Assembly: GCF_001469875.2 (NCBI RefSeq)
Contig: NZ_LOPW02000005.1
Coordinates: 1 to 64,000 of the forward strand
Source of the DNA: Haloferax marisrubri
Lineage (GTDB): Archaea; Halobacteriota; Halobacteria; Halobacteriales; Haloferacaceae
Direction: 5' to 3'
Length of the DNA stretch: 64,000 bases
The notes below the pieces were generated by a model. That model did not search any database. It had not been told where the DNA came from and saw only the letters and a program-made list of their open reading frames with translations. The position numbers were made by a program, and so were the translations under genes. Below, one piece after another: positions 51,194-60,277 of this stretch. Each line of letters starts with the position of its first letter. Position 1 is the stretch's first letter.

Positions 51194-51267
51194 AGGTCGC
51201 CGCCGTCCCGCGGTAATCGGCCGCTAGACGGCTTAATATTCAATTATTCGGGCGCTTCGGGTACAAG

Positions 51268-51276
51268 ATTATATAC
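51268..51276 (+). promoter_or_regulatory. strong TATA-like box of the first DUF4013 gene
   Basis: ATTATATAC is the most canonical TATA box in the window. Transcription should start near 51298, leaving a leader of about 75 bases before ATG 51374, longer than most here. Confidence 0.6.
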
Positions 51277-51341
51277 TTTCTCGTCGTAATGTTGCTTCGA
51301 GCGCGCGTGTCAACCCGCGGTTCTCACTCGGCCCGACGGCC

Positions 51342-51357
51342 GGTGGGTGGGTGGTGG
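51342..51357 (+). promoter_or_regulatory. G-quadruplex-like tract in the long 5' leader
   Basis: GGTGGGTGGGTGGTGG: five G runs with single-T loops, on the RNA strand, 17 bases before the ATG. Such single-base loops favour quadruplex folding. It would be an RNA-level control element if formed. Confidence 0.45.
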
Positions 51358-51373
51358 CGCTCGGTGAAACATC

Positions 51374-52081
51374 ATGATTTCAGAATCACTCAATTACCTT
51401 CGAAACGGTGAGGACTGGGTAAAGACGGTCCTCATCGGCGGCGTCCTCGGCCTGTTGAGCTTCCTCATCGTCCCGACGTTCCTCGTCATCGGCTATCTCC
51501 TTCGGGTCGTTCGCGCGACTATGAAGGGCGACGAGGTGCCCCCGGAGTTCGACGACTGGGGTGACATGGCGGTAGACGGCGTGAAAGGCTTCGCAATCGC
51601 GTTCGTGTACGCGCTCGTCCCGGCCATCATCGCGCTGGTGTTCGGCTTCGCGGGCATCCTCGGCGCGGCGGCCGGCGGCTCCGACGCCTCGGGCGCACTC
51701 GGCGGCATCGTGGCGCTCGTGGGCCTCCTGCTCGCGTTCGTCCTCGGCCTGCTCGCCGCGTACCTCATCCCGGCGGCGCTGTCGAACTACGCCGAGACCG
51801 ACCGCATGGGCGCGGCGTTCGACTTCGGCACGCTCCGGCCCATCCTGACCTCGGGTAAGTACGCCACCGCGTGGCTCATGTCCTTCGCGGTGCTGTTCGC
51901 GTCGTCCATCGTGGTCGGCGTCCTGAACGTCATCCCGCTTCTCGGCTTCGTCGTCGGGGCGTTCGTGACGTTCTACGCGGCCGTCGCCGCCTACTACATC
52001 ATCGGCAAGACGTGGGGCGAACTCCACGACATCGAGATGATGGACGAAGGCGAGACGCCGGGCGAACAGCCCGCCGTCTGA
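51374..52081 (+). CDS. DUF4013 membrane protein
   Basis: 235 residues with six or so membrane helices after the N-terminal SLNYLRNGEDWVKTVLIGGVLGLLSF, which is the DUF4013 signature. The protein has a paralogue next door at 52149-52844 with the same DDW-VxTxxIGGVL start. Function unknown; related proteins are common in euryarchaea. Confidence 0.85.
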   Translation: MISESLNYLRNGEDWVKTVLIGGVLGLLSFLIVPTFLVIGYLLRVVRATMKGDEVPPEFDDWGDMAVDGVKGFAIAFVYALVPAIIALVFGFAGILGAAAGGSDASGALGGIVALVGLLLAFVLGLLAAYLIPAALSNYAETDRMGAAFDFGTLRPILTSGKYATAWLMSFAVLFASSIVVGVLNVIPLLGFVVGAFVTFYAAVAAYYIIGKTWGELHDIEMMDEGETPGEQPAV

Positions 52082-52148
52082 ACTATCAGCGAGAATTCGA
52101 ATTTTCGACGGAATATCTAAGCCGGTAGCGGCGCGACACCCCAACGGT

Positions 52149-52844
52149 ATGCTCTCCGACGCGCTGTGGTTTCTCAAGCGAAGCGACGACTGGGTTGCGA
52201 CGACGATTATCGGCGGGGTTCTCTCGTTGCTCTCTGTGCTGATACTCCCGGGGATTATCCTGCAGGGCTACTTCGTCAGGGCGATGCAGGCGGCCGCGAA
52301 CGGCGAGCGGGCCGCGCCCTCGTTCACGGACTGGGGCGGACTGTTCGTCGACGGCCTGAAACTGTTCGTGGTGACGTTCGTCTGGGCGTTGGTGGCCATC
52401 GTCCCGTCGATGCTGCTCTCGGTCATCATCGGCATCGGCACCTTCACCGTCTCCGAGGCGGCGACGGGGAGCGCGGCGGCGTCCTCCGCGGGCGGCGTCG
52501 GGCTCGGTATCGTCTCGGTCGTCCTCGGTCTCCTCGTGTTCGTACTCAGTTTACTCGCGGCCTACCTCGGGCCGGCCGCCGGGGCGAACTTCGCCATCGA
52601 GGGGAACCTCGCTGCCGGCTTCGACGTGCGCACTATCCTCTCGGGCGCGTTCACCGGCGAGTACGCCGTCGCGTGGTTGCTCGCGCTCGTCGTCGCGGTC
52701 GTGCTCGGCTTCATCGGGGGTCTCCTTTCGGTCATCGTCGTCGGGCTCTTCGTCCTGTTCTACGTGCAGGTGATAACGTACTACCTGTGGGCTCGCGGCT
52801 TCGCCGACGCCACCGGCAAGGGCCAGCAGTCGACTGGGTGGTAA
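52149..52844 (+). CDS. DUF4013 membrane protein, tandem paralogue
   Basis: 231 residues, six or so helices, N-terminus LWFLKRSDDWVATTIIGGVLSLLSV. It is a tandem duplicate of the 51374 gene, diverged strongly. It has its own TATA-like TATCTAAG near 52111-52118. Confidence 0.85.
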   Translation: MLSDALWFLKRSDDWVATTIIGGVLSLLSVLILPGIILQGYFVRAMQAAANGERAAPSFTDWGGLFVDGLKLFVVTFVWALVAIVPSMLLSVIIGIGTFTVSEAATGSAAASSAGGVGLGIVSVVLGLLVFVLSLLAAYLGPAAGANFAIEGNLAAGFDVRTILSGAFTGEYAVAWLLALVVAVVLGFIGGLLSVIVVGLFVLFYVQVITYYLWARGFADATGKGQQSTGW

Positions 52845-52910
52845 GTCGACGGCGATTGCGGAGGACCGCGATAGCAGGACTCTTTTCCGTTCCCCGACGA
52901 CCGGACGTGT

Positions 52911-53981
52911 ATGCGCATTTCGAGCCGCGGTCGCGGCGAGGAGGGGCGCGAGCGAATCACGCTCGTCCCCGAGAACGTCGACGACCTCTGGCACCTCTCG
53001 TACGTCCTCGAACCGGGTGACCTCGTCTCCGGCGACACCACCCGCCGCATCCAGCGCGACGACGAGCAGATGCGGGACACCGGCGGCGAGCGCGAGCACC
53101 TCAACGTCACCATCGAGGTCGACGACGTGGAGTTCGCCCGCTTCGCCAACCGCCTCCGCGTCGGCGGCGTCATCGTCTCCTGTTCCCGCGAGGACCAACT
53201 CGGCCACCACCACACGCTCAACGTCGAGGAGCGCGCCGAGATAACCATCGAGAAGCACTTCAAGGCCGACCAGATAGACCGCATCGAGACGGCCGAACAG
53301 GCCGCCGAGAACCCCGACGTGGCCATCGCGACCGTCGAGGAGGGCGCGGCCTACATCCACACCGTCGCCCAGTACGGCACCGAGGAGTACGCCTCGCTCA
53401 CGAAGCCGACCGGAAAGGGCGAGTACGCCCGCCCGCGGTCCGAACTGTTCGACGAACTCGGCTCCGCGCTGTCGCACCTCGAGGTGGACGCCATCATCCT
53501 CGCCGGGCCGGGCTTCACGAAGAACGACGCGATGGACTACTTCGAGAACAACTTCCCCGCGGTCGCAGAGACCATCGTCACGACCGTCGACACCGCCGGC
53601 GTCGGCGACCGCGGCGTCCACGAGGTGCTCAAGCGCGGCGCGGTCGACGACGTGCAGAAACAGACCCGCATCGCCGAGGAGGCCAACCTCATCGACGAAC
53701 TGATGGAGAACATCTCGACGGGCGCGAAGGCGGCCTACGGCGTCGAACAGGTCGCGGAGGCCGCGGACTTCGGCGCGGTCGAACACCTGCTTCTCCTCGA
53801 CTCCCGGCTCCGCGCGGAGCGACAGGGCGACGGCGACTGGGACGTGGACGTGAACGACATCATCGACTCGGTCGAACAGAAAGGCGGCGAGGTCACCGTC
53901 TTCTCCGCGGAGTTCCAGCCCGGCGAGCAGTTGAAGAACCTCGGGGGCATCGCGGCGGTCCTCCGGTACCGACTGCAGTAG
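52911..53981 (+). CDS. pelA: Pelota, mRNA surveillance protein
   Basis: 356 residues. N-terminal Sm-like domain ([29 protein letters not shown]), a central eRF1-like domain (about 130-260) without the GGQ motif, as expected for Pelota, and a C-terminal eRF1-3-like domain. With an aEF1A-type GTPase it opens stalled ribosomes. TATA-like CTCTTTTCC lies about 27 bases before the ATG. Confidence 0.95.
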   Translation: MRISSRGRGEEGRERITLVPENVDDLWHLSYVLEPGDLVSGDTTRRIQRDDEQMRDTGGEREHLNVTIEVDDVEFARFANRLRVGGVIVSCSREDQLGHHHTLNVEERAEITIEKHFKADQIDRIETAEQAAENPDVAIATVEEGAAYIHTVAQYGTEEYASLTKPTGKGEYARPRSELFDELGSALSHLEVDAIILAGPGFTKNDAMDYFENNFPAVAETIVTTVDTAGVGDRGVHEVLKRGAVDDVQKQTRIAEEANLIDELMENISTGAKAAYGVEQVAEAADFGAVEHLLLLDSRLRAERQGDGDWDVDVNDIIDSVEQKGGEVTVFSAEFQPGEQLKNLGGIAAVLRYRLQ

Positions 53982-54051
53982 ACCACCTTCGCCGCCACCG
54001 CCGGAGAAACGGTTTAGCTTCCAGAGACCGACAGTTCACCGAGGGAAACGC

Positions 54052-54477
54052 GTGCTCTCGGAGACGACAAAGCGGGTCGACCGCTGGCTCGACCAGGTGT
54101 TTTTCGCCGCGTGGGAGGTGTCGGTACTGGCGATTCCGACCCTCTGGTTCCTGCTTTTCGCGACCCCGAGAGCCGAAGTGTCGCTGTCCGGCCTCACCGC
54201 TCTCGCGGCGAGCGCCGTCGCCGTCGGCACCTTCCGCGGGGGCTACGTCCGAACCGGGTCGTGGCCGCGGCCCGGCCACCTGCCGACGCTCCCGATTCGC
54301 TCGGCGTACTACAGCCTCGTCGTCGGCGGCACGGCCCTGCTCGGCGCGTTCGCGCAGACCGAACTGGGGTCGTTCTGGCCGGGCGTCGTCGTCCCGGCGG
54401 TCGTCGGCGTCGGGGCGCTGGCGCTCGTCCCGGTCGTCCTCGTCGGGACCGAGCGGGTCGCGCGGCTGACGATTTGA
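54052..54477 (+). CDS. small multi-pass membrane protein
   Basis: 141 residues, three or four hydrophobic helices. Start GTG 54052 (VLSETTKRVDRWLDQVFF) fits TATA-like GGTTTAGC at 54012-54019. Hypothetical. Confidence 0.65.
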   Translation: MLSETTKRVDRWLDQVFFAAWEVSVLAIPTLWFLLFATPRAEVSLSGLTALAASAVAVGTFRGGYVRTGSWPRPGHLPTLPIRSAYYSLVVGGTALLGAFAQTELGSFWPGVVVPAVVGVGALALVPVVLVGTERVARLTI

Positions 54478-54492
54478 CGGGCGCGCGGACGC

Positions 54493-55491
54493 TTACTGGC
54501 CGGTGAGCGACTCGCTCGCCGGCGAGAAGTCGATGGTCGTCCCGAGCCCCTCGTCGCGCGCCTTCTCGTAGAGCATGTGCGCCGCGGCGACCGTCTCGAT
54601 GCCCGTGCCGCCGCTGTCGAAGACGGTTATCTCCTCGTCGTCCTCGCGCCCGGCGGCGACGCCGGCGACGACCTCGCCGAGTTCGGCGTGGATGTGGTCT
54701 TCGTCCACGACGCCGGCCTCGACGGCGGCGAGGAACGACCCGGCGTCCATCGTGGCGCGCTCGCGGAGGTCGGGGACGTACGTCGCGCGCTCGATGGTCG
54801 TCTCGTCGAGTTCGCGCTTTTCGGGGTGGTACTGGCCCATCGCGGTGACGTGCGTGCCGGGTTCGAGCAGGTCGCCGTCGAACACCGGGTCCGTGGCGGT
54901 CGTGGCCGTGACGACGATGTCCGCGCCCTCGACGGCCGCGGCGCTGGAGGCGACGGCGGCGACGCTGGCGTCGAGCGTGCGGTCCATCTCGCCCGCGAAC
55001 GACTCGCGGCTCTCTTTCGTCGGCGAGTAGACCCAGACCGTGTCGAGGTCGCGGACGGTCGCGGCGGCTCGAAGCTGGCCGCGGGCCTGCGCGCCGCTCC
55101 CGATGAGTGCGAGCGTTGAGGCGTCTTCCCGGGCGAGCGCGTCGACCGCGACACCCCCGGCCGCGCCGGTCTTGAAGGGGTTCATGCTCGCGCCGTCGAG
55201 GAGCGCGAGCGGCTCGCCGCTCTCGGCGTCGAAAAGCGGCGTCATGAACCACGCGTCCTCCGCGCCGAAGCCGGCGGAGTACATGTACCCGCCCATCGCG
55301 CCCGTCTCGGGGAGCACGGCCGCGTAGGAGGTGAGCATGCCCGGCGGCTCGCGGTTGAACAGCTTCGTCCGCGGCTCGGCCGGCGCGCCCTCACCGCGCT
55401 GTCTGTAGCCCTCGCGGACGGCCTCGACGTACTCGGCCGGCGTCGCCAGTCCGCTAACCTCGTCGCTCGTGAGGAACAACGTCGCTGTCAT
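54493..55491 (-). CDS. ornithine cyclodeaminase / alanine dehydrogenase family protein
   Basis: 332 residues. OCD/mu-crystallin fold: MLTSYAAVLPETGAMGGYMYSAGF, then the NAD-binding LALIGSGAQARGQLRAAATVRDLDTVWVYSPT (about 137-168), with the DIVVTATTATDPVFDGDLLEPGTHVTAMG segment. Candidates are ornithine cyclodeaminase, alanine dehydrogenase or ketimine reductase; specificity is not clear. Start MTATLFLTS at 55491 with a TATA-like box about 29 bases upstream. Confidence 0.87.
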   Translation of the reverse strand: MTATLFLTSDEVSGLATPAEYVEAVREGYRQRGEGAPAEPRTKLFNREPPGMLTSYAAVLPETGAMGGYMYSAGFGAEDAWFMTPLFDAESGEPLALLDGASMNPFKTGAAGGVAVDALAREDASTLALIGSGAQARGQLRAAATVRDLDTVWVYSPTKESRESFAGEMDRTLDASVAAVASSAAAVEGADIVVTATTATDPVFDGDLLEPGTHVTAMGQYHPEKRELDETTIERATYVPDLRERATMDAGSFLAAVEAGVVDEDHIHAELGEVVAGVAAGREDDEEITVFDSGGTGIETVAAAHMLYEKARDEGLGTTIDFSPASESLTGQ

Positions 55492-55563
55492 GGTCGGAAA
55501 AACGAGACCTGCGGTCAAAACCCTGCGGGCCGGCGAACCGGCCAGGCGGGCGTGCGATGGGGA

Positions 55564-55812
55564 TTAGTCGGCGTCGAGGACCGACGGAGAAGGCGCGTCA
55601 GCAGCGTTGGGACCGGCGTGTTCGTCGAATCGAGAGGGGGACGGCGACGAGGGCCCGTTCACGAAGAGCGCGTGGCCGGTGAGGAGCGCGGCCACGCCCG
55701 CGGCCATCGGCACTGCCGTGGTCAACTGCAACCCGGCGACGGTAAGCGTGCCGGTGATGCCGAGGAGTGCGAGCGGGATGAGCCCAAGAATGTAGTCGTA
55801 ATATCCGGTCAT
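55564..55812 (-). CDS. small two-helix membrane protein, haloarchaeal type
   Basis: 82 residues from ATG 55812: MTGYYDYILGLIPLALLG opens one helix, followed by a second (about 27-50), then a Pro/Ser-rich tail. TATA-like GAATTATACC (minus strand, 55841-55850) gives a start near 55816, supporting this codon over ATG 55824. Small proteins starting M-T-x-YYDY-x-LGLIPLAL are recurrent in haloarchaea; role unknown. Confidence 0.75.
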   Translation of the reverse strand: MTGYYDYILGLIPLALLGITGTLTVAGLQLTTAVPMAAGVAALLTGHALFVNGPSSPSPSRFDEHAGPNAADAPSPSVLDAD

Positions 55813-56040
55813 AATATGTACCATACTACGGACGTAAGTGGTATAATTCTTTCCCATAGATGACTGATACTGTTTTCGTGGGTTCTGTATAACGTTCTCA
55901 TAACTTATGAGTCGATAACCGCTGGACGGCATCGGGTACGTCGGTCGCTGAGAACATCACAAATCCGATACTGTGGGTTGTGCCTCCCGCTCGAACAGTC
56001 GGGTCGGGGCTCGCGTCGTCTGCCGGAACTCCACACGGTT

Positions 56041-57411
56041 ATGGGAGTCGGTGCCGTGGCCGGAGACGTGAACCGTAACGACCGCTCCATCGTCGCGCTG
56101 GTGATGCTCGCCCACGGGATGGTCCACACGTACGAGCTGTCCATCCCCATCTTCGTGGCCATCTGGCTCGGGGAGTTCGCGAGCATCGACCTCGGTCTCG
56201 CGACGGTTCCCGTCACGACGGCCTCGCTGGGCGTCATGACCGGCCTCGGCTTCGCGCTGTTCGGGCTCGGGGCGCTCCCCGGCGGCATCCTCGTCGACCG
56301 CGTCGGCTCCAAGCGCCTCATCGTCGCCTGTCTCCTCGGGATGGCGGGGTCGTTCGTCCTGCTCGCGCTGTCGCCGAACCTCGTCGTCGTCGCCCTCGCG
56401 CTCGTCGTCTGGGGTGCCGCGGCCAGCGTCTACCACCCCGCTGGACTCCGACTCATCAGCACCGGCGTCGAGGAACGCGGAACCGGCTTCGCGTACCACG
56501 GCATCGCCGGCAACCTCGGCATCGGTTTCGGGCCCTTCCTCACCGCGCTCCTGCTCTTGTTCTTCGACTGGCACCTCGTCGCCGGCGTGCTCGCGCTCCC
56601 GGCGCTCGCGGCGGCCGCGCTCGCCACCCGCGCCAACTTCGAAGAGCAGGCGGCGGTCACCGCGACCGACGGCGGTGAGGTGGGCGACACCGACGACGAC
56701 GGTGACGCCGGGGGCGACAGCAAGGCCGGCGCGGGCGTCTCCTCGTTCGCGGAACTGGTCTCGCAGTCGAAGCACCTCTTCGCCGGCGGATTTGCGCTCG
56801 TCTTCGCGCTCGTGATGTTCTCCGGGCTCTACTACCGCGGCGTCACGACGTTCCTGCCGGACCTCCTCGGCTCGGTCATCGGCATCGAGCCGATTCCGGT
56901 CTCGGCGCTCCTCCCCGCCGCCCTCGCGTCCGGGTCGGCCGGGGGCGCGCCGACGCTCGACGTGGAATTGTTCGTCTACGCCGGCCTCCTGACGGTCGGC
57001 GTCTTCGGGCAGTACGTCGGCGGCAAACTCACAGACCGCATCAGGACCGAACGCGGCATCGTCGCCGGCTTCGGCGCGCTCGCCGTCATCGCCGTCGCGT
57101 TCCTTCCCGTGGCGAGCCTCGGTGTGGTCCCGCTTCTCGCCATCTGTGCGCTCCTCGGCTTCTTCCTGTTCATGGTCCAGCCGTTCTACCAGGCGACCGT
57201 CGCGGAGTACACGCCCGCCGGTCTACGGGGGCTCTCGTACGGGTTCACCTATCTCGGCGTGTTCGGCGTCGGCGCACTCGGCGGTGCCATCGCCGGCTAC
57301 ATCCTCACCGTCGCCGACTCGACGGCGCTGTTCGTGGTCCTCGCCGGGTTCGCGGCGGCCGCGACGCTCCTCGGCGTGACGCTGTTGCGACGGCGGCCGA
57401 CGCCCGCCTGA
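56041..57411 (+). CDS. MFS transporter
   Basis: 456 residues from ATG 56041, with 12 predicted helices. Motif A-like loop LPGGILVDRVGSKRLIVA follows helix 2, and an acidic loop (about 200-225) separates the halves. A TATA-like GGTTATGG overlaps this ATG, so translation may instead begin at GTG 56068 (VNRNDRSIVALVML). Substrate unknown; the fold resembles drug or small-molecule exporters. Confidence 0.85.
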   Translation: MGVGAVAGDVNRNDRSIVALVMLAHGMVHTYELSIPIFVAIWLGEFASIDLGLATVPVTTASLGVMTGLGFALFGLGALPGGILVDRVGSKRLIVACLLGMAGSFVLLALSPNLVVVALALVVWGAAASVYHPAGLRLISTGVEERGTGFAYHGIAGNLGIGFGPFLTALLLLFFDWHLVAGVLALPALAAAALATRANFEEQAAVTATDGGEVGDTDDDGDAGGDSKAGAGVSSFAELVSQSKHLFAGGFALVFALVMFSGLYYRGVTTFLPDLLGSVIGIEPIPVSALLPAALASGSAGGAPTLDVELFVYAGLLTVGVFGQYVGGKLTDRIRTERGIVAGFGALAVIAVAFLPVASLGVVPLLAICALLGFFLFMVQPFYQATVAEYTPAGLRGLSYGFTYLGVFGVGALGGAIAGYILTVADSTALFVVLAGFAAAATLLGVTLLRRRPTPA

Positions 57412-57504
57412 CTCCGGGACGGTCGGGGACAGGCGCGGACGGCGGCAGAAAATACGGTTTCGGTCAGTTCTTCGGTTCGGTTCGCGGGGGGCGGTGTTCG
57501 ACGC

Positions 57505-57921
57505 TCAGACGAGTTTGAAGTACAGCGTCCGCCAGACGCCGAGCGCGACGGAGCCGAGCACCAGCATGACCGCGACGAACGTGAGTTCGACGCCGCCTTC
57601 GAAAAGCGGCGTCCAGCGAATCGCCATGCCGATGACGGTCGCCGCGAGCCACGAGCGGATTCCGAGCGGGACGGCCGACTTCGCCGACTCGGCCGCGCCG
57701 GGCGAGTACGCGCCCAACAGCGGGGCGGTGACGAGCCATCCGATGAGGAACGGGACCGCGGTGAGTACCCACCCGACCGGGTCGGCCGAGAGGTACGACA
57801 CCCCGTTGTGCTGAACCACGCCGACGGTGACGAGGAGGAAGATGGCGAGCACGTCGCCCACGGCGATGGGTAACGCGCCGGCATCGAGTCGCTCCTCTAA
57901 GAACGAAGTCGAGGTTGCCAT
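57505..57921 (-). CDS. DUF3054-like membrane protein
   Basis: 138 residues, four helices: VGDVLAIFLLVTVGVVQHNGV, TAVPFLIGWLVTAPLLGAYSP, RSWLAATVIGMAIRW, ELTFVAVMLVLGSVALGVWRTLY. The pattern fits DUF3054. Role unknown. Confidence 0.82.
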   Translation of the reverse strand: MATSTSFLEERLDAGALPIAVGDVLAIFLLVTVGVVQHNGVSYLSADPVGWVLTAVPFLIGWLVTAPLLGAYSPGAAESAKSAVPLGIRSWLAATVIGMAIRWTPLFEGGVELTFVAVMLVLGSVALGVWRTLYFKLV

Positions 57922-57942
57922 AGGCGAGGATTCGTCGCCCCC

Positions 57943-58524
57943 CTAATGGCTTTCCCGCTTTTTTCCGACCACCGTGTACTCGAAGCCGCGTTCGACCACG
58001 TCGGCCTCGAACCCGACGCGTTCGAGAAAGCGCACGAGTTCGTCGGGCGCGGCGAACGCCGACCCGAAGCCGACGACCCGCTCGGCGGCGACCAGCCCCC
58101 GCCCGAGGAGCGTTTCGGGGTCGAACTCGTTGACGGCGAAGACCCCGCCGGGCGCGAGGACGCGGAAGACCTCCTCGGCGACGCCTCGCTGGTTCGGCAT
58201 GTGGTGGAAGGCGTCCACGACGGTCACGGCGTCGAGGGAGTCGTCGGCGAAGGGCAGTTCCCGGGCGTCGCCGCGGACGCAGTCGAGGCCCCGCTCGCGC
58301 GCCCGGCGGAGCATCCCGGCCGAGCGGTCGAGGACGATTCGCTCGGGAACGTCGAGCGCGAGGGTCCCCCGCCCGGACCCGCCGCCGATATCGACGACGC
58401 GCTCGACATCCCGGTTGGCGCGGTCGAGAGCCGTGCCGAGCGCGCCGGGGTCGGCGGGCGGCATCACGAGGTCGTAGACGGGTGCGAAGCGGTCGAAGAA
58501 CCGAACGTCGCCTGCGCCGTGCAT
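57943..58524 (-). CDS. class I SAM-dependent methyltransferase
   Basis: 193 residues. SAM site VVDIGGGSGRGTLAL, then VRGDARELPFADDSLDAVTVVDAFHHM, as in UbiE/Methyltransf_11 enzymes. Start MHGAGDVRFF at 58524. Substrate unknown. It precedes the DUF3054-like gene on the same strand with 21 bases between. Confidence 0.88.
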   Translation of the reverse strand: MHGAGDVRFFDRFAPVYDLVMPPADPGALGTALDRANRDVERVVDIGGGSGRGTLALDVPERIVLDRSAGMLRRARERGLDCVRGDARELPFADDSLDAVTVVDAFHHMPNQRGVAEEVFRVLAPGGVFAVNEFDPETLLGRGLVAAERVVGFGSAFAAPDELVRFLERVGFEADVVERGFEYTVVGKKRESH

Positions 58525-58582
58525 ATCCGACTCCACGCCCCCGCCGGGGAAGGTTCTTGCGCGCGGCGGTCCCATCTCGGCC

Positions 58583-59203
58583 ATGGAGTTCGACCTGCTC
58601 GGGTGGCCCGAAGACGGGCCGCGGCTCCGCCTCGACTACCGGCGGTTCGCCTACGCGGGAAAGTTCGTCACCGCGGCGACGGGCAAGACGGTCCTCCGCG
58701 ACCCCGACGAGTCCCTGCCGCCCCTCGACGACGACCGACCCGCGCCGACCGGCGGCCCCGACTCCCTGCCGTCGCTGGCCGAGGACGTGGTCGCCGCGGT
58801 CGCGTTCAACGAGGACCGGACGGACCCGACGACGCTCTGGCTCCGGTACGTCACGGTCCGGCGGGACCGCCGGGGCGACGGACTCGGCCCCGACCTCCTC
58901 CGCCGGACCTGCGAGGCCGCCGCCGACCGCGGCTACGAGACGGTCCGCATCGCCGCGAACAACCCCTTCGCCTACGAGGCGTGCCACAAGGCCGGGTTCG
59001 GCTTCACGGGCCGCGAGACGGGCGTCGCCGAGTTGGTGCTGGAGCGCCCCGCCGGCGCGCCCGCCGCGGTCTCCCGCGAGACGTACCAGTCGGGACTCGA
59101 CCGCTACCGCGCCCGGGACCTCGGCGACCCAGAGCGGACGTTCCTCGCGGCGCGCGAGGGGGCGGAGCCGCCCGGAGCCGACGGCGTTCACTCGGACGAT
59201 TGA
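58583..59203 (+). CDS. GNAT N-acetyltransferase, divergent
   Basis: 206 residues. The acetyl-CoA loop VRRDRRGDGLGPDLLRRTCEAAADRGYETVRIAANNPFAYEACHKAGF is GNAT. The N-terminal 80 residues and C-terminal 45 are haloarchaeal additions. It ends 27 bases before fen1, with which it may form an operon. Confidence 0.83.
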   Translation: MEFDLLGWPEDGPRLRLDYRRFAYAGKFVTAATGKTVLRDPDESLPPLDDDRPAPTGGPDSLPSLAEDVVAAVAFNEDRTDPTTLWLRYVTVRRDRRGDGLGPDLLRRTCEAAADRGYETVRIAANNPFAYEACHKAGFGFTGRETGVAELVLERPAGAPAAVSRETYQSGLDRYRARDLGDPERTFLAAREGAEPPGADGVHSDD

Positions 59204-59230
59204 AACCCTCGGCCCCCGAAGGCCGAGCAA

Positions 59231-60211
59231 ATGGGAAACGCAGACCTGCGGACGCTCGCCGCGCTTTCCGAGGTGTCGTTCGACGAGGTGGCCGGGAGCG
59301 TCGTCGCCGTGGACGCCCACAACTGGCTGTACCGCTATCTCACGACGACAGTCAAGTGGACGAGTTCGGAGAAGTACACGACGAGCGAGGGCGAGGAGGT
59401 CGCCAATCTCGTCGGCATCGTCCAGGGGCTCCCCAAGTTCTTCGAACACGACCTAACGCCCGTCTTCGTCTTCGACGGCGGCGTCACCGAGATGAAAGAC
59501 GACGAGGTGGCGAAGCGCCGCGAACAGCGCGAGAAGGCCGAAGAGCGGCTCGAAGCGGCTCGTGAGGCGGGCGACGCGGTCGAAGCCGCCCGGATGGAAG
59601 CCCGGACCCAGCGGCTCACCGAGACGATTCAGGACACCAGCCGCGAACTCCTCTCGCTGCTCGACGTGCCGGTGGTCGAAGCGCCCGCCGAGGGCGAGGC
59701 ACAGGCGTCCTACATGGCCCGCAAGGGCGACGCCGACTACGTGGGGAGCGAGGACTACGACACCCTCCTGTTCGGCGCGCCCTACACGCTCCGACAGCTC
59801 ACGAGCAAGGGCGACCCCGAGCTGATGGACCTCGACGCGACGCTCGACAAACACGACATCACCTACGAGCAACTCGTCGACATCGCCATGCTCTGCGGGA
59901 CCGACTTCAACGAGGGCATCACCGGAATCGGACCGAAGACGGCCGTGAAAGTCGTCACGGAACACGGCGACCTCTGGTCGGTCCTCGAAGCCCGCGGCGA
60001 CACCATCCCCAACGCCGACCGGGTGCGGGAGTTCTTCTTGGACCCGCCGGTCACCGACGACTACGACTACGACACGGACATCGACCCGGACGTGGCCGCC
60101 GCCCGCGAGTTCGTCACCGAGACGTGGGAGGTCGACCCCGAGGAGATCCGCCGCGGCTTCGAGCGCATCGAGGAGTCGGTCACGCAGACCGGTCTCGACC
60201 GCTGGACGTAG
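59231..60211 (+). CDS. fen1: flap endonuclease 1
   Basis: 326 residues. Catalytic Asp/Glu of FEN1/XPG nucleases: D28 (AVDAHNWLY), D82 (VFVFDGG), [13 protein letters not shown] and [10 protein letters not shown], plus [17 protein letters not shown] (H3TH). The last residues QTGLDRW form a PCNA-interacting motif. It removes 5' flaps in Okazaki fragment maturation and repair. Confidence 0.95.
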   Translation: MGNADLRTLAALSEVSFDEVAGSVVAVDAHNWLYRYLTTTVKWTSSEKYTTSEGEEVANLVGIVQGLPKFFEHDLTPVFVFDGGVTEMKDDEVAKRREQREKAEERLEAAREAGDAVEAARMEARTQRLTETIQDTSRELLSLLDVPVVEAPAEGEAQASYMARKGDADYVGSEDYDTLLFGAPYTLRQLTSKGDPELMDLDATLDKHDITYEQLVDIAMLCGTDFNEGITGIGPKTAVKVVTEHGDLWSVLEARGDTIPNADRVREFFLDPPVTDDYDYDTDIDPDVAAAREFVTETWEVDPEEIRRGFERIEESVTQTGLDRWT

Positions 60212-60277
60212 GCCGCGTTCGCACCGAGACAACAATCCGCCGACACGTTTACACGGACTGGTTCGGAACTCCGGCGT

